NCBI RefSeq assembly: GCF_900107625.1
Contig: NZ_FNQK01000003.1
Span: 62,001 to 126,000, forward strand
Direction: 5' to 3'
Source of the DNA: Bizionia paragorgiae
GTDB lineage: Bacteria > Bacteroidota > Bacteroidia > Flavobacteriales > Flavobacteriaceae
DNA: 64,000 nt
The position numbers were made by a program, and so were the translations under genes. Below are positions 26,553 through 35,379 of this stretch, piece after piece. The notes beneath the pieces are model-generated. The model worked only from the letters and a program-made list of their open reading frames with translations. It did no database searches and was not told the DNA's origin. Position 1 is the stretch's first letter. Each line of letters starts with the position of its first letter.

Positions 26553-28955
26553 TTATGTTTTAGATGTGAATTGAATTATTGCTTTTTGCATATCGTTATA
26601 CTCGTTGTAGAGCTTCATTATTTCTTCATTTTCCTGTCCATCGGTCAAGTAAGCTGCATATACTTCCTTCGGAACTTCGAGGCGGAAAATGTTACTTTCC
26701 CTACCAATTTTGATGAACATTTCGGTGTATTTGCGTGGACCAGAAAGATTGTTTTTGATGGATTTTAATTGATTTAGGTCGTGGCTGGAAAGGTTGAGTC
26801 TTTTGACCAATTCGTCATAGCCTTTTTCGTTGTTTAAGCTATAAATGACCTGCGTGTTTTCAAGAATACTTGCTGAAGTTGAATTGTTAGGAAGTTGATT
26901 TATCGACTGAAGAATTATCCCTATCGCACCGTTCTGTTTACGGATGGCTTGGTAGTAGAACTCGACGCTTTCCAATACGTTTTCAAACTTCAGTTGTTTG
27001 GCAAACTCATCGAAAAGGATAATGCCTTTTTCTGCCCTGTTTTTCCAAATCGTTCTTTGGATGGCTGACTTGATGAGCTTGAGCATCACAGACAGGATTT
27101 CCTTATTGTCCTTGACTTCATCCAGTTCAAAAACTATCAAACGTTTGTCTTCAATCTTATAGGTCTGGTCTTCGCTTACTTCAAATAGGAAACTATATAG
27201 ACCATCGCCGACATATTCTGACATTACGTGCAAGAAGCTCGTAACATTGAAGTAGTCGGGATGGATTTTAAGAGTGTCAAGTAGATTTTCTTGGCTCTTT
27301 TCTATAAAACTGTAAAAACCATCCAGCGAGTGATTTTCTAAAATGCTATCATAATAATGCTGAAGTATCTTTTTAACCGATACAGATTGAGCTTTCGTAA
27401 CTTTTAAATCTGAGGCAAAAAGTTCAAATAAGAAAACCGACAAGTCTTCCAATCGTTCGGGTGTAAGGTCATTTGTATCACTTATGTAAAATGGATTGAT
27501 ACCAAGGTTCTTTCCACTTTCATAGCGAAGCACCGTATATTTCTCAGGATAGAGTTTGGCGAATTTGGTGTATGAACCACCCAAGTCAATAATGACCAAA
27601 CGAACGCCACTTTCAAAATATTGGCGTAGAATGTTATTGGCCAAAAAAGATTTTCCTTCGCCTGTTGGTGCAAAAATGGCGAAGTTTCGTGCCTTTATTC
27701 GTTTCTTATTTTCATCCCAAACATCTTTTAGAACAGGAATGTTATGCTCACGGTCATTAAATATGATTCCGGTGTTATCACTTTTGTAATTGGTGTTATT
27801 TATAAAGAGACAAAGCGCGTGTTTTAAATCGGTTACATATAAATCGTTGTTTGAGAAATTGGAAGAGAAACAGCAGTAACTATTAAGGATGTAATTCTTG
27901 CGTTCTTCGCCTCTTGGATAGTATGGTATGATATCCAATTCCTTAAATTCGGTCTTTATTTTTGAAGTTATTTTGTCGAGCTCTTTAGCTTCCTTTGCCC
28001 AATAGACAATATTCAAATGCCCACGGATGATTCGTGCATTATCATCGGCATTGATTTGGTCAAGAATGTGCTGGATTTTCCCTAAAACCACTTTATTCTG
28101 TGAACCGAAATTTGAACTTTTATTGAGTTCTTCAATCTTTTTATCCAGTAGCTTTCGCCACTTCTGTTTGTTATCCAAATACAAAATCTGGTTGACAATG
28201 TGGTTCTCATTAAGCGTAAGCCCTAAGCCATCAATAAACCCTTGATGAAACACAAAATCGTCAGAAGTGAATTTCTCATTGGTTTTGCTACTCTGTACAC
28301 TTTCGCCAAAGCACAGTTCGCTATTGATGGCAAGGGCATCAAAATGGTTTTCGCCAATATTGACGCTTTTTTTGTCCAGTAAAATATCGGTATCATAGCC
28401 TTCATTAAAACCGTTGAAGTAACTGTTTGTCAGTTGCTGTATTTCTTCGGCTTTAAGCGAAACAAAATCCATCTTTCGGCTATTGTTGATGAAGGAAACC
28501 GAATCGCTTACCGAGTTGGCGAAACTCTTAATATTGTCATCCAGTTCCTGTACGATTCCCTTTGAAACTTTTCTGAAGGGATTGACATATTTAGGATTGT
28601 TTAGAGCCTTATTCTTGGTCAGGATGATGAACAAATAACAGCTGTGCTCGATATGCCCACGACCTTTAAAATGCTTGTGTGTAGCCTTTTCAAGAAAGGT
28701 TGTATTCGGAAGTTGTTCTGAAGTATATGATTTTTTGAGGTAGATATCCTGTTTATGAACCACAGTACCAACAGGCAAAGACTTTAATGCCTGAAACCAA
28801 GCACCGTGCATATCTTCAAAATCCTTTTCTGAAAGCGAATAGATTTCCGGTAAATTCCCTTTATAGCACAAGACTACGTTGCCATTATTGGCAAATACGA
28901 TATTGTCCTGAATATCTACAATGGGTTGATATGCCGAAAGGTTAATCTTGTTCAT
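26553..28955 (-). CDS. traG: TraG, VirB4-like conjugation ATPase
   Basis: An 800-aa cytoplasmic ATPase that powers assembly and transfer through the mating pore. Walker A is APTGEGKS (about residues 427-436), Walker B appears as GIILFDEFAKQL, and ILQSINQLPNN with ILENTQVIYSLNN are conserved C-terminal VirB4 stretches. The N-terminal half carries the TraG-N region typical of Bacteroidetes elements. Length matches the family (about 800-830 aa). Its start overlaps the upstream traF-like gene by 14 bp. Confidence 0.93.
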   Translation of the reverse strand: MNKINLSAYQPIVDIQDNIVFANNGNVVLCYKGNLPEIYSLSEKDFEDMHGAWFQALKSLPVGTVVHKQDIYLKKSYTSEQLPNTTFLEKATHKHFKGRGHIEHSCYLFIILTKNKALNNPKYVNPFRKVSKGIVQELDDNIKSFANSVSDSVSFINNSRKMDFVSLKAEEIQQLTNSYFNGFNEGYDTDILLDKKSVNIGENHFDALAINSELCFGESVQSSKTNEKFTSDDFVFHQGFIDGLGLTLNENHIVNQILYLDNKQKWRKLLDKKIEELNKSSNFGSQNKVVLGKIQHILDQINADDNARIIRGHLNIVYWAKEAKELDKITSKIKTEFKELDIIPYYPRGEERKNYILNSYCCFSSNFSNNDLYVTDLKHALCLFINNTNYKSDNTGIIFNDREHNIPVLKDVWDENKKRIKARNFAIFAPTGEGKSFLANNILRQYFESGVRLVIIDLGGSYTKFAKLYPEKYTVLRYESGKNLGINPFYISDTNDLTPERLEDLSVFLFELFASDLKVTKAQSVSVKKILQHYYDSILENHSLDGFYSFIEKSQENLLDTLKIHPDYFNVTSFLHVMSEYVGDGLYSFLFEVSEDQTYKIEDKRLIVFELDEVKDNKEILSVMLKLIKSAIQRTIWKNRAEKGIILFDEFAKQLKFENVLESVEFYYQAIRKQNGAIGIILQSINQLPNNSTSASILENTQVIYSLNNEKGYDELVKRLNLSSHDLNQLKSIKNNLSGPRKYTEMFIKIGRESNIFRLEVPKEVYAAYLTDGQENEEIMKLYNEYNDMQKAIIQFTSKT

Positions 28956-29226
28956 AATCGAAGCCAGAGTTTCTTTTGTTACTAATGATTTGCGGAAATG
29001 CTTTTGCCATTTGGAATAGTTGCGGATTGTGGGCTATTCTTGTCAGCGCCACATATAGGGAAGCATTAAAGACCAGCACACCAATTATCATCACAAAGCT
29101 GAATGAGAAGATGATGATGAGCAACGAAGCCAAAATAGAAACCATCATCAAGGCAAACAGGGAAATGGGCAACCCAAAAATGACTGCCCTTTTCCTGATG
29201 TTTTTATAGACCTCGAACCGTTTCAT
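28942..29226 (-). CDS. traF: TraF-like conjugation membrane protein (DUF4133)
   Basis: A 94-aa protein beginning MKRFEVYKNIRKRAVIFGLP with two adjacent membrane helices (FALMMVSILASLLIIIFSFS and MIIGVLVFNASLYVAL), matching the VirB3-like DUF4133 proteins that precede TraG. It starts 1 bp downstream of the traE stop and overlaps traG by 14 bp. Confidence 0.85.
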   Translation of the reverse strand: MKRFEVYKNIRKRAVIFGLPISLFALMMVSILASLLIIIFSFSFVMIIGVLVFNASLYVALTRIAHNPQLFQMAKAFPQIISNKRNSGFDYEQD

Positions 29227-29514
29227 TTATACTACGATTCCTATTAGGTAAGTAAAGATTCCTACTACTGCACCTGCAATCAATACAAATACTAAAACTC
29301 GGGTAATCCCCTTTTTTAAATCTGCATTTTCCCCAAAAAAATGTCCTGCGTTGAACAGGAAACCTACAAGGAAGATTACACCGAGTAGTATTGGAAAAAT
29401 AGTTCGGATAGTGTCGCCAACATCATTAACTGAATCTTCAATGCCACCAATTTGAGCAAAAAGCGAAGTGGATAAGAGCGAAAGAATGGATGCTAAATAG
29501 TGTGATTTTTTCAT
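29227..29514 (-). CDS. traE: TraE-like conjugation protein (DUF4134), first gene of the tra operon
   Basis: A 95-aa VirB2-like (pilin-type) protein with a cleavable signal (ILSLLSTSLFAQ) and two membrane helices (IFPILLGVIFLVGFLF and VLVFVLIAGAVVGIFTYLIG). Length and pattern match TraE of Bacteroidetes elements. It heads a nine-gene minus-strand operon running to 22,347. The 189-bp gap to the divergent amidase gene should hold the operon promoter, but I see no clear minus-strand TAnnTTTG there. Confidence 0.85.
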   Translation of the reverse strand: MKKSHYLASILSLLSTSLFAQIGGIEDSVNDVGDTIRTIFPILLGVIFLVGFLFNAGHFFGENADLKKGITRVLVFVLIAGAVVGIFTYLIGIVV

Positions 29515-29563
29515 AACGGAAAAGTTTAAATTTTTAGTTCATTTTCGTTATTGGAAATTTACA

Positions 29564-29571
29564 TATATTTG
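29564..29571 (+). promoter_or_regulatory. Possible -7 element (TATATTTG) for the amidase gene
   Basis: Matches the Bacteroidetes -7 consensus TAnnTTTG. It implies a 5' leader of about 125 nt. The -33 region is a poor match. Confidence 0.35.
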
Positions 29572-29703
29572 AATATAAATAACTGAAAATCAAATATTTG
29601 TGAATAAAATATTATTTGAAATCAATTGAATTTGTTTGCTATTAATTAGCATCAAATTCTATGGAATTTTGAATGGAAATTGTTGATAACCCGAAAATTG
29701 AAA

Positions 29704-30327
29704 ATGAAAAAAGTGCTTAAAAACGTCAGTTTTGTGATTTTGCTTCTAAAAATGTGCATCATTTTTGGACAGGAAATGACTGCTCAAAAACGAATTGTAA
29801 TTGACGTTGGACACGGTGGAAAAGATGCTGGCGCAATTGGCATAAACGGCATCCAAGAAAAGGATGTGGTTTTGTCCATTGCAAATGAAATTTTGAGGTT
29901 AAATAACAACTTGGAAAAACCACTCGATATTTATTTGACCAGGTATAGTGATACGCTCATTTCTTTATCTGACAGAACCAAGCTGTCCAAAGTTCTAAAA
30001 GCTAATTTATTTGTGTCCTTGCATTGCAATCATTCGGATAATCCAAATGCGAAAGGAATAGAGGTTTATGCTTTGAGAAAACAAGAAAGGTTCTCGAAGG
30101 AATCGGTATTTGCAGGCTATAAAATTGAAAGAGCCCTTTGTAAAACAATAGGCTATGAAAGTAGAGGTGTGAAGTTTGCAAACTTTCAGGTGCTGAGGGA
30201 AACGACAGAGTATTGTCCTGCGATACTAATGGAATTGGGTTTTTTAAGCAATGTAGATGAAGCTCAGTATTTAATGAGAAAAGAAAATGTGCTCGCCATT
30301 GCGCTATCAATTTTAAAGAAATTATAA
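29704..30327 (+). CDS. N-acetylmuramoyl-L-alanine amidase (Amidase_3), exported
   Basis: A zinc amidase that cleaves the peptide from the glycan of peptidoglycan. Signal peptide: NVSFVILLLKMCIIFG. Zinc and catalytic motifs: IDVGHGGKDAGAIG (His near residue 44), VSLHCNH, and the catalytic Glu in ILMELGFLSN. I place the start at the ATG at 29,704, because the upstream in-frame TTG at 29,680 would add eight residues before the signal peptide. Amidases are common next to Bacteroidetes conjugation operons and probably open the wall for the mating pore. A plus-strand -7 match, TATATTTG, lies at 29,564. Confidence 0.87.
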   Translation: MKKVLKNVSFVILLLKMCIIFGQEMTAQKRIVIDVGHGGKDAGAIGINGIQEKDVVLSIANEILRLNNNLEKPLDIYLTRYSDTLISLSDRTKLSKVLKANLFVSLHCNHSDNPNAKGIEVYALRKQERFSKESVFAGYKIERALCKTIGYESRGVKFANFQVLRETTEYCPAILMELGFLSNVDEAQYLMRKENVLAIALSILKKL

Positions 30328-30343
30328 ATTAAAAAATGAGATT

Positions 30344-30445
30344 ATGAAAGAAATGTTTACGGAAGTGATAAAGAGTATAAAGAATATACTCTTAAAAACT
30401 TTATTAGAGATTAAAATATTAGTTACTGGGCTTTGGAAACACTAA
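30344..30445 (+). CDS. Possible 33-residue peptide (doubtful)
   Basis: A short frame, MKEMFTEVIKSIKNILL followed by an aliphatic stretch ending GLWKH, starts 16 bp after the amidase stop and ends just before a terminator. It could encode an amphipathic or membrane peptide translated from the amidase mRNA. There is no homology I recognise, and a frame this short can arise by chance. Confidence 0.2.
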   Translation: MKEMFTEVIKSIKNILLKTLLEIKILVTGLWKH

Positions 30446-30459
30446 AAGCTCGTTGGATT

Positions 30460-30482
30460 ATGAAAAAGGCTTTTCATTTTTA
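30460..30482 (+). terminator. Rho-independent terminator after the amidase gene
   Basis: Stem ATGAAAA / TTTTCAT with loop AGGC, followed by a run of T. It separates the amidase transcript from the Fur-like gene. Confidence 0.6.
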
Positions 30483-30514
30483 AGAAATCTCAAAAAAAAT
30501 GATACATTAGGAAA

Positions 30515-30925
30515 ATGCAAACCGAAGAAGAAATCCTAAAAATAAAAAAGGTAAAAAATACCGCAGTTAGAACTGTGGTTTTACGTCACCTTTTGAACCA
30601 AGAAAAAGCCCAATCTTTAAAAGATATTGAAAACGCATTGGCATACACGGACAGAAGTTCCATTTTCAGAACATTAAAAACATTTGAGGAAAACAAAGTC
30701 ATCCACAGCATTGAAGATGGTTCTGGTATGACAAAGTATGCAGTTTGTGCCGAAGGCTGTAACTGCGACCCAAAGGATTTGCACTATCATTTTTATTGTA
30801 CAAACTGTGATAAAACATTCTGCCTTTTTGATGTTCTCATTCCTAAAATTCAACTTCCCGAAAACTTCAAATTACAACAGGCAAATATGGTCGTAAAAGG
30901 TTTATGCAATAATTGCAACAAATAA
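30515..30925 (+). CDS. Fur-family metal-dependent repressor (Zur-like by context)
   Basis: A 136-aa Fur-family protein. The N-terminal winged helix includes TAVRTVVLRHLLNQ and the recognition region TDRSSIFRTLKTFEENKVIH. The C-terminal dimer domain has metal-ligand motifs HYHFYCTNC and a closing CNNC, i.e. two CxxC pairs for a structural zinc site. The next genes are a TonB-dependent receptor and a cation transporter, and a dyad-plus-promoter site lies between it and the receptor gene. Zinc or another divalent metal is the likely signal; which one cannot be read from the sequence. Confidence 0.85.
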   Translation: MQTEEEILKIKKVKNTAVRTVVLRHLLNQEKAQSLKDIENALAYTDRSSIFRTLKTFEENKVIHSIEDGSGMTKYAVCAEGCNCDPKDLHYHFYCTNCDKTFCLFDVLIPKIQLPENFKLQQANMVVKGLCNNCNK

Positions 30926-30939
30926 TCTTTGCAATCGAG

Positions 30940-30964
30940 TTGCACTAAAAGCAATTTACATTTG
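30940..30964 (+). promoter_or_regulatory. Promoter with overlapping dyad upstream of the TonB receptor
   Basis: A perfect -7 element TACATTTG (30,957-30,964) lies 27 bp before the receptor ATG. Immediately upstream is the inverted repeat TTGC-N7-GCAA (30,940-30,954), with further TTGCA half-sites near 30,930. An operator here for the adjacent Fur-family repressor would block the promoter. Confidence 0.5.
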
Positions 30965-30991
30965 TACTATTCTTAAAAACAGAATTAGCAA

Positions 30992-33175
30992 ATGGCAAAA
31001 GCATTTTTAACTTCATTATTTTTCGTTATATCATTTATTTCTTTCGCACAGAACAGCGATATTTCTATTTTCATTACAGATTCAGAAACCAACGAACCGT
31101 TACTTGGAGCAACAGTTTATTTCGAAGAGCTTGAAAAAGGAGCAATTACCGATTTTGACGGAATCGCAACGTTCACAGAAATTCCAGACGGAAACCATAT
31201 TATCAAAATTTCATACGTAGGTTTCAAAACCATAGAAACAACTATTGAAGTTGGTACAAAAAAAGTCTTTTCATTCAAACTCGAATCGGGAGGAAATGAA
31301 TTGGATGAAGTCGTTATTCAATCTTCAAGAAGTACACGAACGGTTAGAAAAATTCCCACGAGAATTGAATTTATTGGAGCGGAAGAATTAAGCGAAAAAG
31401 CAGTAATGAATCCGACCAATATTTCAATGGTGCTTCGAGAAAGTACAGGAATACAAATGCAACAAACCTCGTTAAGTAGTGGTAACACCAACATTAGAAT
31501 TCAAGGACTCGATGGACGATACACACAACTTTTGAGAGATGGATTTCCTTTGTATGGTGGATTTTCCAGCGGTTTGAGTATTTTACAAATTCCACCTTTA
31601 GACTTGCAACAATTTGAAATAATTAAAGGAAGTTCATCAACACTATATGGTGGTGGAGCTATTGCAGGTTTGATAAATATGGTTTCAAAAACACCTGACG
31701 AAGAACCTGCATTGGATATTATGTTAACCCAAACACAAGCTTTGGGAAGTACAGCGAATGTATTTTACAGTAAACGGAACGAAAAAGTTGGGATTTCTCT
31801 ATACGGTTCTGGTCATTACCAAAAAGTGTACGACCCAGAAGATGATGGTTTTAGTAATTTGCCACAAACTACTTCTATTTCATTCAACCCCAAGTTTTTT
31901 TATTATCCATCCGAGAGAACAACGTTTTGGATTGGACTAAATGGAACGTATGACGACAGAATTGGTGGCGACATAACAAAAATTGAAAGTGGCGAAAATG
32001 GAATTCATCAATATACAGAAGAAAATATTTCTAAAAGGTTGAGCAGTCAAGCGGTTTATGAAACAAAGATAGATTCCGTGAGTTCATTGAACATCAAAAA
32101 TAGCATCTCATTTTTCGATAGAAAATTGTCGATTCCCGATTTCAGTTTTGACGGTAAACAAACCAATACATTTACGGAAATTAACTATCAAAAGGCATCT
32201 AAAAAAACCGATTGGATTTTGGGTGCAAATTTGTACACATCAAATTTCGATGAAAATGATAATTCACAATTACAACGTGACCAAACAGATGTTACCTATG
32301 GAGCATTTGTAAACAACATTTACGATATTTCAGATAATTGGATTTTAGAAACTGGATTGCGAGCAGATTACAATACTGATTTTGGCTTTTTTCCACTTCC
32401 AAAAGTTTCATTACTTTATAAAAACGACAGCGGATTTTCAAGCAGAATTGGTGGCGGATTAGGTTACAAAATACCAGATATTTTTACTGAAGAGGCAGAA
32501 TTTATAAACTTTGAAAATGTTCTCGCCATAGATAAATCAGCACTTAAAGCAGAACGGTCTTATGGTGTTAATTTTGATGTCAACTACCAAACGAGGTTAT
32601 TTGAAACTGTAGGTTTTTCTATTAATCAGCTTTTTTATGTAACAGCAATTAACAACGGTTTGCTATTAAATAGTACAAATAACGGTTTGTTTGCATTTGA
32701 AAATGCAACCGATGAAATTTTGAGTAAAGGATTAGAAACCAACATAAAGTTTACTTATAAAGATTTTAGATGGTTTTTAAATTACGCTCTTATAGACACT
32801 AAATTGAACTATTTGGCTGGAAATCCTCAAAAGCCTTTAACCGCAAAACACAACGCAGGAAGTGTGTTGATGTACGAATCTGAAAAATGGCGAATAGGTT
32901 ACGAAACTTTTTACACAGGAAAACAGTTTTTGTCTAATGGCACAGAAACCACAGATTTTGTTACGATGGGTTTTGTGGCAATGCGTAATTTTAAATGGGG
33001 AACAATTTTTACGAATTTTGAAAACTTTACGGACAGAAGACAAAGCAGGTTTTCACCTTTGGTTTTACCACCACACGACAATCCAGTATTTCCCGAAATT
33101 TATGCACCAACAGACGGATTTATTTTTAGCGTAGGAGTAATTATTAAACCTTTTGGAAACGAAGATGACGACTAA
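30992..33175 (+). CDS. TonB-dependent outer-membrane receptor (metal uptake)
   Basis: A 727-aa receptor: signal peptide (SLFFVISFISFAQ), an N-terminal CarboxypepD_reg-like domain (about 24-105, with DSETNEPLLGATV), a plug (about 112-230, with IRIQGLDGRYTQLLRDG and GSSSTLYGGGAIAGLINMVSK), and a 22-strand barrel. It would import a metal or metal complex using TonB energy. Genomic position between a Fur-family repressor and a cation transporter supports metal rather than glycan uptake; no SusD partner is present. Its stop overlaps the next gene by 11 bp. Confidence 0.88.
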   Translation: MAKAFLTSLFFVISFISFAQNSDISIFITDSETNEPLLGATVYFEELEKGAITDFDGIATFTEIPDGNHIIKISYVGFKTIETTIEVGTKKVFSFKLESGGNELDEVVIQSSRSTRTVRKIPTRIEFIGAEELSEKAVMNPTNISMVLRESTGIQMQQTSLSSGNTNIRIQGLDGRYTQLLRDGFPLYGGFSSGLSILQIPPLDLQQFEIIKGSSSTLYGGGAIAGLINMVSKTPDEEPALDIMLTQTQALGSTANVFYSKRNEKVGISLYGSGHYQKVYDPEDDGFSNLPQTTSISFNPKFFYYPSERTTFWIGLNGTYDDRIGGDITKIESGENGIHQYTEENISKRLSSQAVYETKIDSVSSLNIKNSISFFDRKLSIPDFSFDGKQTNTFTEINYQKASKKTDWILGANLYTSNFDENDNSQLQRDQTDVTYGAFVNNIYDISDNWILETGLRADYNTDFGFFPLPKVSLLYKNDSGFSSRIGGGLGYKIPDIFTEEAEFINFENVLAIDKSALKAERSYGVNFDVNYQTRLFETVGFSINQLFYVTAINNGLLLNSTNNGLFAFENATDEILSKGLETNIKFTYKDFRWFLNYALIDTKLNYLAGNPQKPLTAKHNAGSVLMYESEKWRIGYETFYTGKQFLSNGTETTDFVTMGFVAMRNFKWGTIFTNFENFTDRRQSRFSPLVLPPHDNPVFPEIYAPTDGFIFSVGVIIKPFGNEDDD

Positions 33176-33971
33176 AATCAACAAAACGGTATTTCAAATC
33201 AGTAAGATGGACTGTCCTTCCGAGGAAAATCTAATCCGAATGAAACTGGACGAAATTCAAAGTATTGCGAATTTGGACTTTGATATTCCGAACCGAAAAT
33301 TGACCGTTTTTCACAGCGGAGAAATTGACCAAATCGAAAAGTCAGTTATCGATTTGAATTTAGGCGGAAAGAAAATCTCAACGGAACAAACCGACCAAAC
33401 AGAATTTAAAGAAAATGCAAACCAGAAAAAGCTACTTTGGTCTGTACTTGTCATAAATTTTGTCTTTTTCATTATCGAAATGACAACAGGAATTATCTCA
33501 AAATCAATGGGACTTGTTGCCGATAGTTTGGATATGCTTGCCGACAGTTTCGTTTACGGAATTAGCTTATTTGCGGTTGGCGGAACGTTGATTAAGAAAA
33601 AGCGGATTGCAAAACTTGCTGGATATTTTCAAATAACACTTGCTATTATCGGATTTGTGGAAGTTATAAGAAGATTTTTTGGAGACGAGAAACTTCCCGA
33701 TTTTTCGACAATGATTATCGTTTCGATTTTTGCACTTATCGCAAATGGAATTTGTCTTTACATTTTGCAAAAGTCAAAGAGCAAAGAAGAGGCACATATG
33801 AAAGCAAGTATGATTTTCACCTCAAATGATGTGATTATCAATTTAGGAGTAATAATCGCTGGACTTTTGGTAAATTGGTTGAGTTCGAGTAAACCTGATT
33901 TGATTATCGGAACAATCGTTTTTGTATTGGTAATTCAAGGTGCATTTCGCATTTTAAAATTGAGCAAGTAA
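33165..33971 (+). CDS. Cation diffusion facilitator-like transporter with N-terminal HMA-like domain
   Basis: A 268-aa protein from the ATG at 33,165 (a TTG 12 bp upstream is less likely). The first about 75 residues resemble a heavy-metal-associated fold (FQISKMDCPSEENLIRMKL), keeping one Cys where HMA domains usually have CxxC. About six membrane helices follow, with the CDF signature SMGLVADSLDMLADSF in the second; the usual HxxxD site reads DMLAD. It overlaps the receptor stop by 11 bp, so the two are co-expressed. It probably moves a divalent metal across the inner membrane. Confidence 0.75.
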   Translation: MTTKINKTVFQISKMDCPSEENLIRMKLDEIQSIANLDFDIPNRKLTVFHSGEIDQIEKSVIDLNLGGKKISTEQTDQTEFKENANQKKLLWSVLVINFVFFIIEMTTGIISKSMGLVADSLDMLADSFVYGISLFAVGGTLIKKKRIAKLAGYFQITLAIIGFVEVIRRFFGDEKLPDFSTMIIVSIFALIANGICLYILQKSKSKEEAHMKASMIFTSNDVIINLGVIIAGLLVNWLSSSKPDLIIGTIVFVLVIQGAFRILKLSK

Positions 33972-33977
33972 TTTATC

Positions 33978-34640
33978 TTACTTCCGCTTATCGCCAGCCT
34001 TTGTGTCAAAAGCAATCAAATTAAAAAGTTCACGCATTCGGCTACGAACGCGATTACCGTAACGCTCTTCTAGTTCTTCAGCGTTTAGATTTGTGGTGGC
34101 GTGGGTCTTGATTTTATGTTTGGTTTGTAGGTAGAGCTCGTATCGAGATAAAAGCACTTCGCCCATCACATTCAAATCCTTTCCATAGAATCTGCCAGAT
34201 GGTTCCACGCCCAAATCATCAAAACAATAGAATTTTGTGTTACCGTATTCCTCAACTGTTTTAAAACCCAAGTGATTAAAACTGAAAGTTACATTCCGGC
34301 AAGGAATCATTTCATAAGGACGTTGCAAAGGAACCAAATGACGCAGTAATTTCATTAAGCTGGTCTTTCCGCATCCAACAGGTCCAGAAAGCAAAATTCC
34401 TTTGTCAATATCAATTCCATAGGTTTTACAGTTGTCTTTATCCTTGATGAAGTAGGAACAGAGCTTCAGCAAAATATCCTTATCCTCATCATAAATCCTG
34501 AACTTTTCGCCAAATAAAAGTTTTCCCTTGGCATTCAGGTATATCAATATTTTGGGAAAGTCGTAGAGGACGCTTTTACCGTCAAATTTTCCCAGCGAAT
34601 ATTCCACGCCACCTTCGGTAATTTTAGAGGGGTTGTCCAT
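33978..34640 (-). CDS. DnaC/IstB-like ATPase
   Basis: A 220-aa P-loop ATPase with Walker A LLSGPVGCGKTS (about residues 83-94) and a Walker B-like FYCFDDLG. It ends with the sensor-type stretch THATTNLNAEELEERYGNRVRSR. The fold resembles DnaC-type helicase loaders. It overlaps the upstream DnaD-like gene by 17 bp and ends 6 bp from the convergent transporter gene. In Bacteroidetes ICEs such pairs accompany the excisionase and probably support replication of the excised circle. Confidence 0.75.
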   Translation of the reverse strand: MDNPSKITEGGVEYSLGKFDGKSVLYDFPKILIYLNAKGKLLFGEKFRIYDEDKDILLKLCSYFIKDKDNCKTYGIDIDKGILLSGPVGCGKTSLMKLLRHLVPLQRPYEMIPCRNVTFSFNHLGFKTVEEYGNTKFYCFDDLGVEPSGRFYGKDLNVMGEVLLSRYELYLQTKHKIKTHATTNLNAEELEERYGNRVRSRMRELFNLIAFDTKAGDKRK

Positions 34641-35376
34641 AATCTTTGTTTTTAGTGGTTCGCAAGTTGTCCTTGATTTGGGACGGTTGTTTTTTGTTTG
34701 GTTTGTTTTCCTCGTCGAATATTTCAGTTCTGTCCATCCAGTTGATGGCTACGGCGCGCCAATCTCGAATATCTTTTCCATCGCTTGTTTGCCAATTTCG
34801 GGTTTGGTAATGCTCATAGAATTTTTTTGCTTCATCAGCATCAAAACCTTTTTCTTCAAAAAAAATAAAAACGGCCTGCCAGCCCTTTGGCTGTTTTATA
34901 TAGTTTTCTTGTTTGTTATTGTTTGTTTCAGATACCAATGCTTGTCCACCTATGGGACGGTGCAAGTCCACAGCTTGTCCATTTGTGGGATGGTGGTGTC
35001 CCTCAAGCGGTACACCTCTGGGATGGTACTGTTCCGCAAGCTGTTCTAATTCGGGATGGTACTGTCCCACAACCGGTTCATCACTTGTCCCAATAATGGC
35101 CATCTTAATTTTGCTGCCTTTGTAGGGATTGTTGGAAGGGAAATAAGAGAGGTATTGCCAAGAATCTAACTCGACTATACATCTATGATATGTGGACTTA
35201 GAGCCTATTTTGGCACAACGCATCAAATCCCTGCGATTAACGTAGAATTCATCCATAAAGCGGCAACTGTTCCATTCTTGGAACAGCGCCATATACAGGC
35301 TGATATGCGTTGGATTAAGGCGGTCATCAAAATAGAACTTCTCAAAAGCCGCATTAAGTAGCTTTATATAGTTCAT
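34624..35376 (-). CDS. DnaD/replication-initiator-like protein with variable His-Pro repeats
   Basis: A 250-aa protein. The N-terminus (LNPTHISLYMALFQEWNSC, then NRRDLMRCAKIGSKSTYHRCI) is a winged-helix replication-initiator type of domain. A middle segment has four 11-residue units each containing YHP, HHP or HRP followed by GQA- or EQL-type residues. The C-terminal part (FFEEKGFDADEAKKFYEHYQTRNW, WRAVAINWM) resembles DnaD-like C-terminal domains. It is coupled to the DnaC-like gene by a 17-bp overlap and lies 3 bp after the excisionase-like gene. Confidence 0.65.
   Translation of the reverse strand: MNYIKLLNAAFEKFYFDDRLNPTHISLYMALFQEWNSCRFMDEFYVNRRDLMRCAKIGSKSTYHRCIVELDSWQYLSYFPSNNPYKGSKIKMAIIGTSDEPVVGQYHPELEQLAEQYHPRGVPLEGHHHPTNGQAVDLHRPIGGQALVSETNNNKQENYIKQPKGWQAVFIFFEEKGFDADEAKKFYEHYQTRNWQTSDGKDIRDWRAVAINWMDRTEIFDEENKPNKKQPSQIKDNLRTTKNKDYGQPL
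34935..35082 (-). repeat. 33-bp imperfect tandem repeats within the initiator-like gene
   Basis: About four in-frame units of 33 bp, recognisable on the plus strand by recurring GGGATGGT and GGGACGGT. They encode the 11-residue His-Pro units. Divergence between units shows they are not recent. Confidence 0.65.
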
Positions 35377-35379
35377 CGC

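Noticed and set aside
34935-35082. CRISPR array
   Set aside because: The 33-bp periodic sequence lies in frame within a coding gene, units diverge, and there are no spacers or Cas genes.
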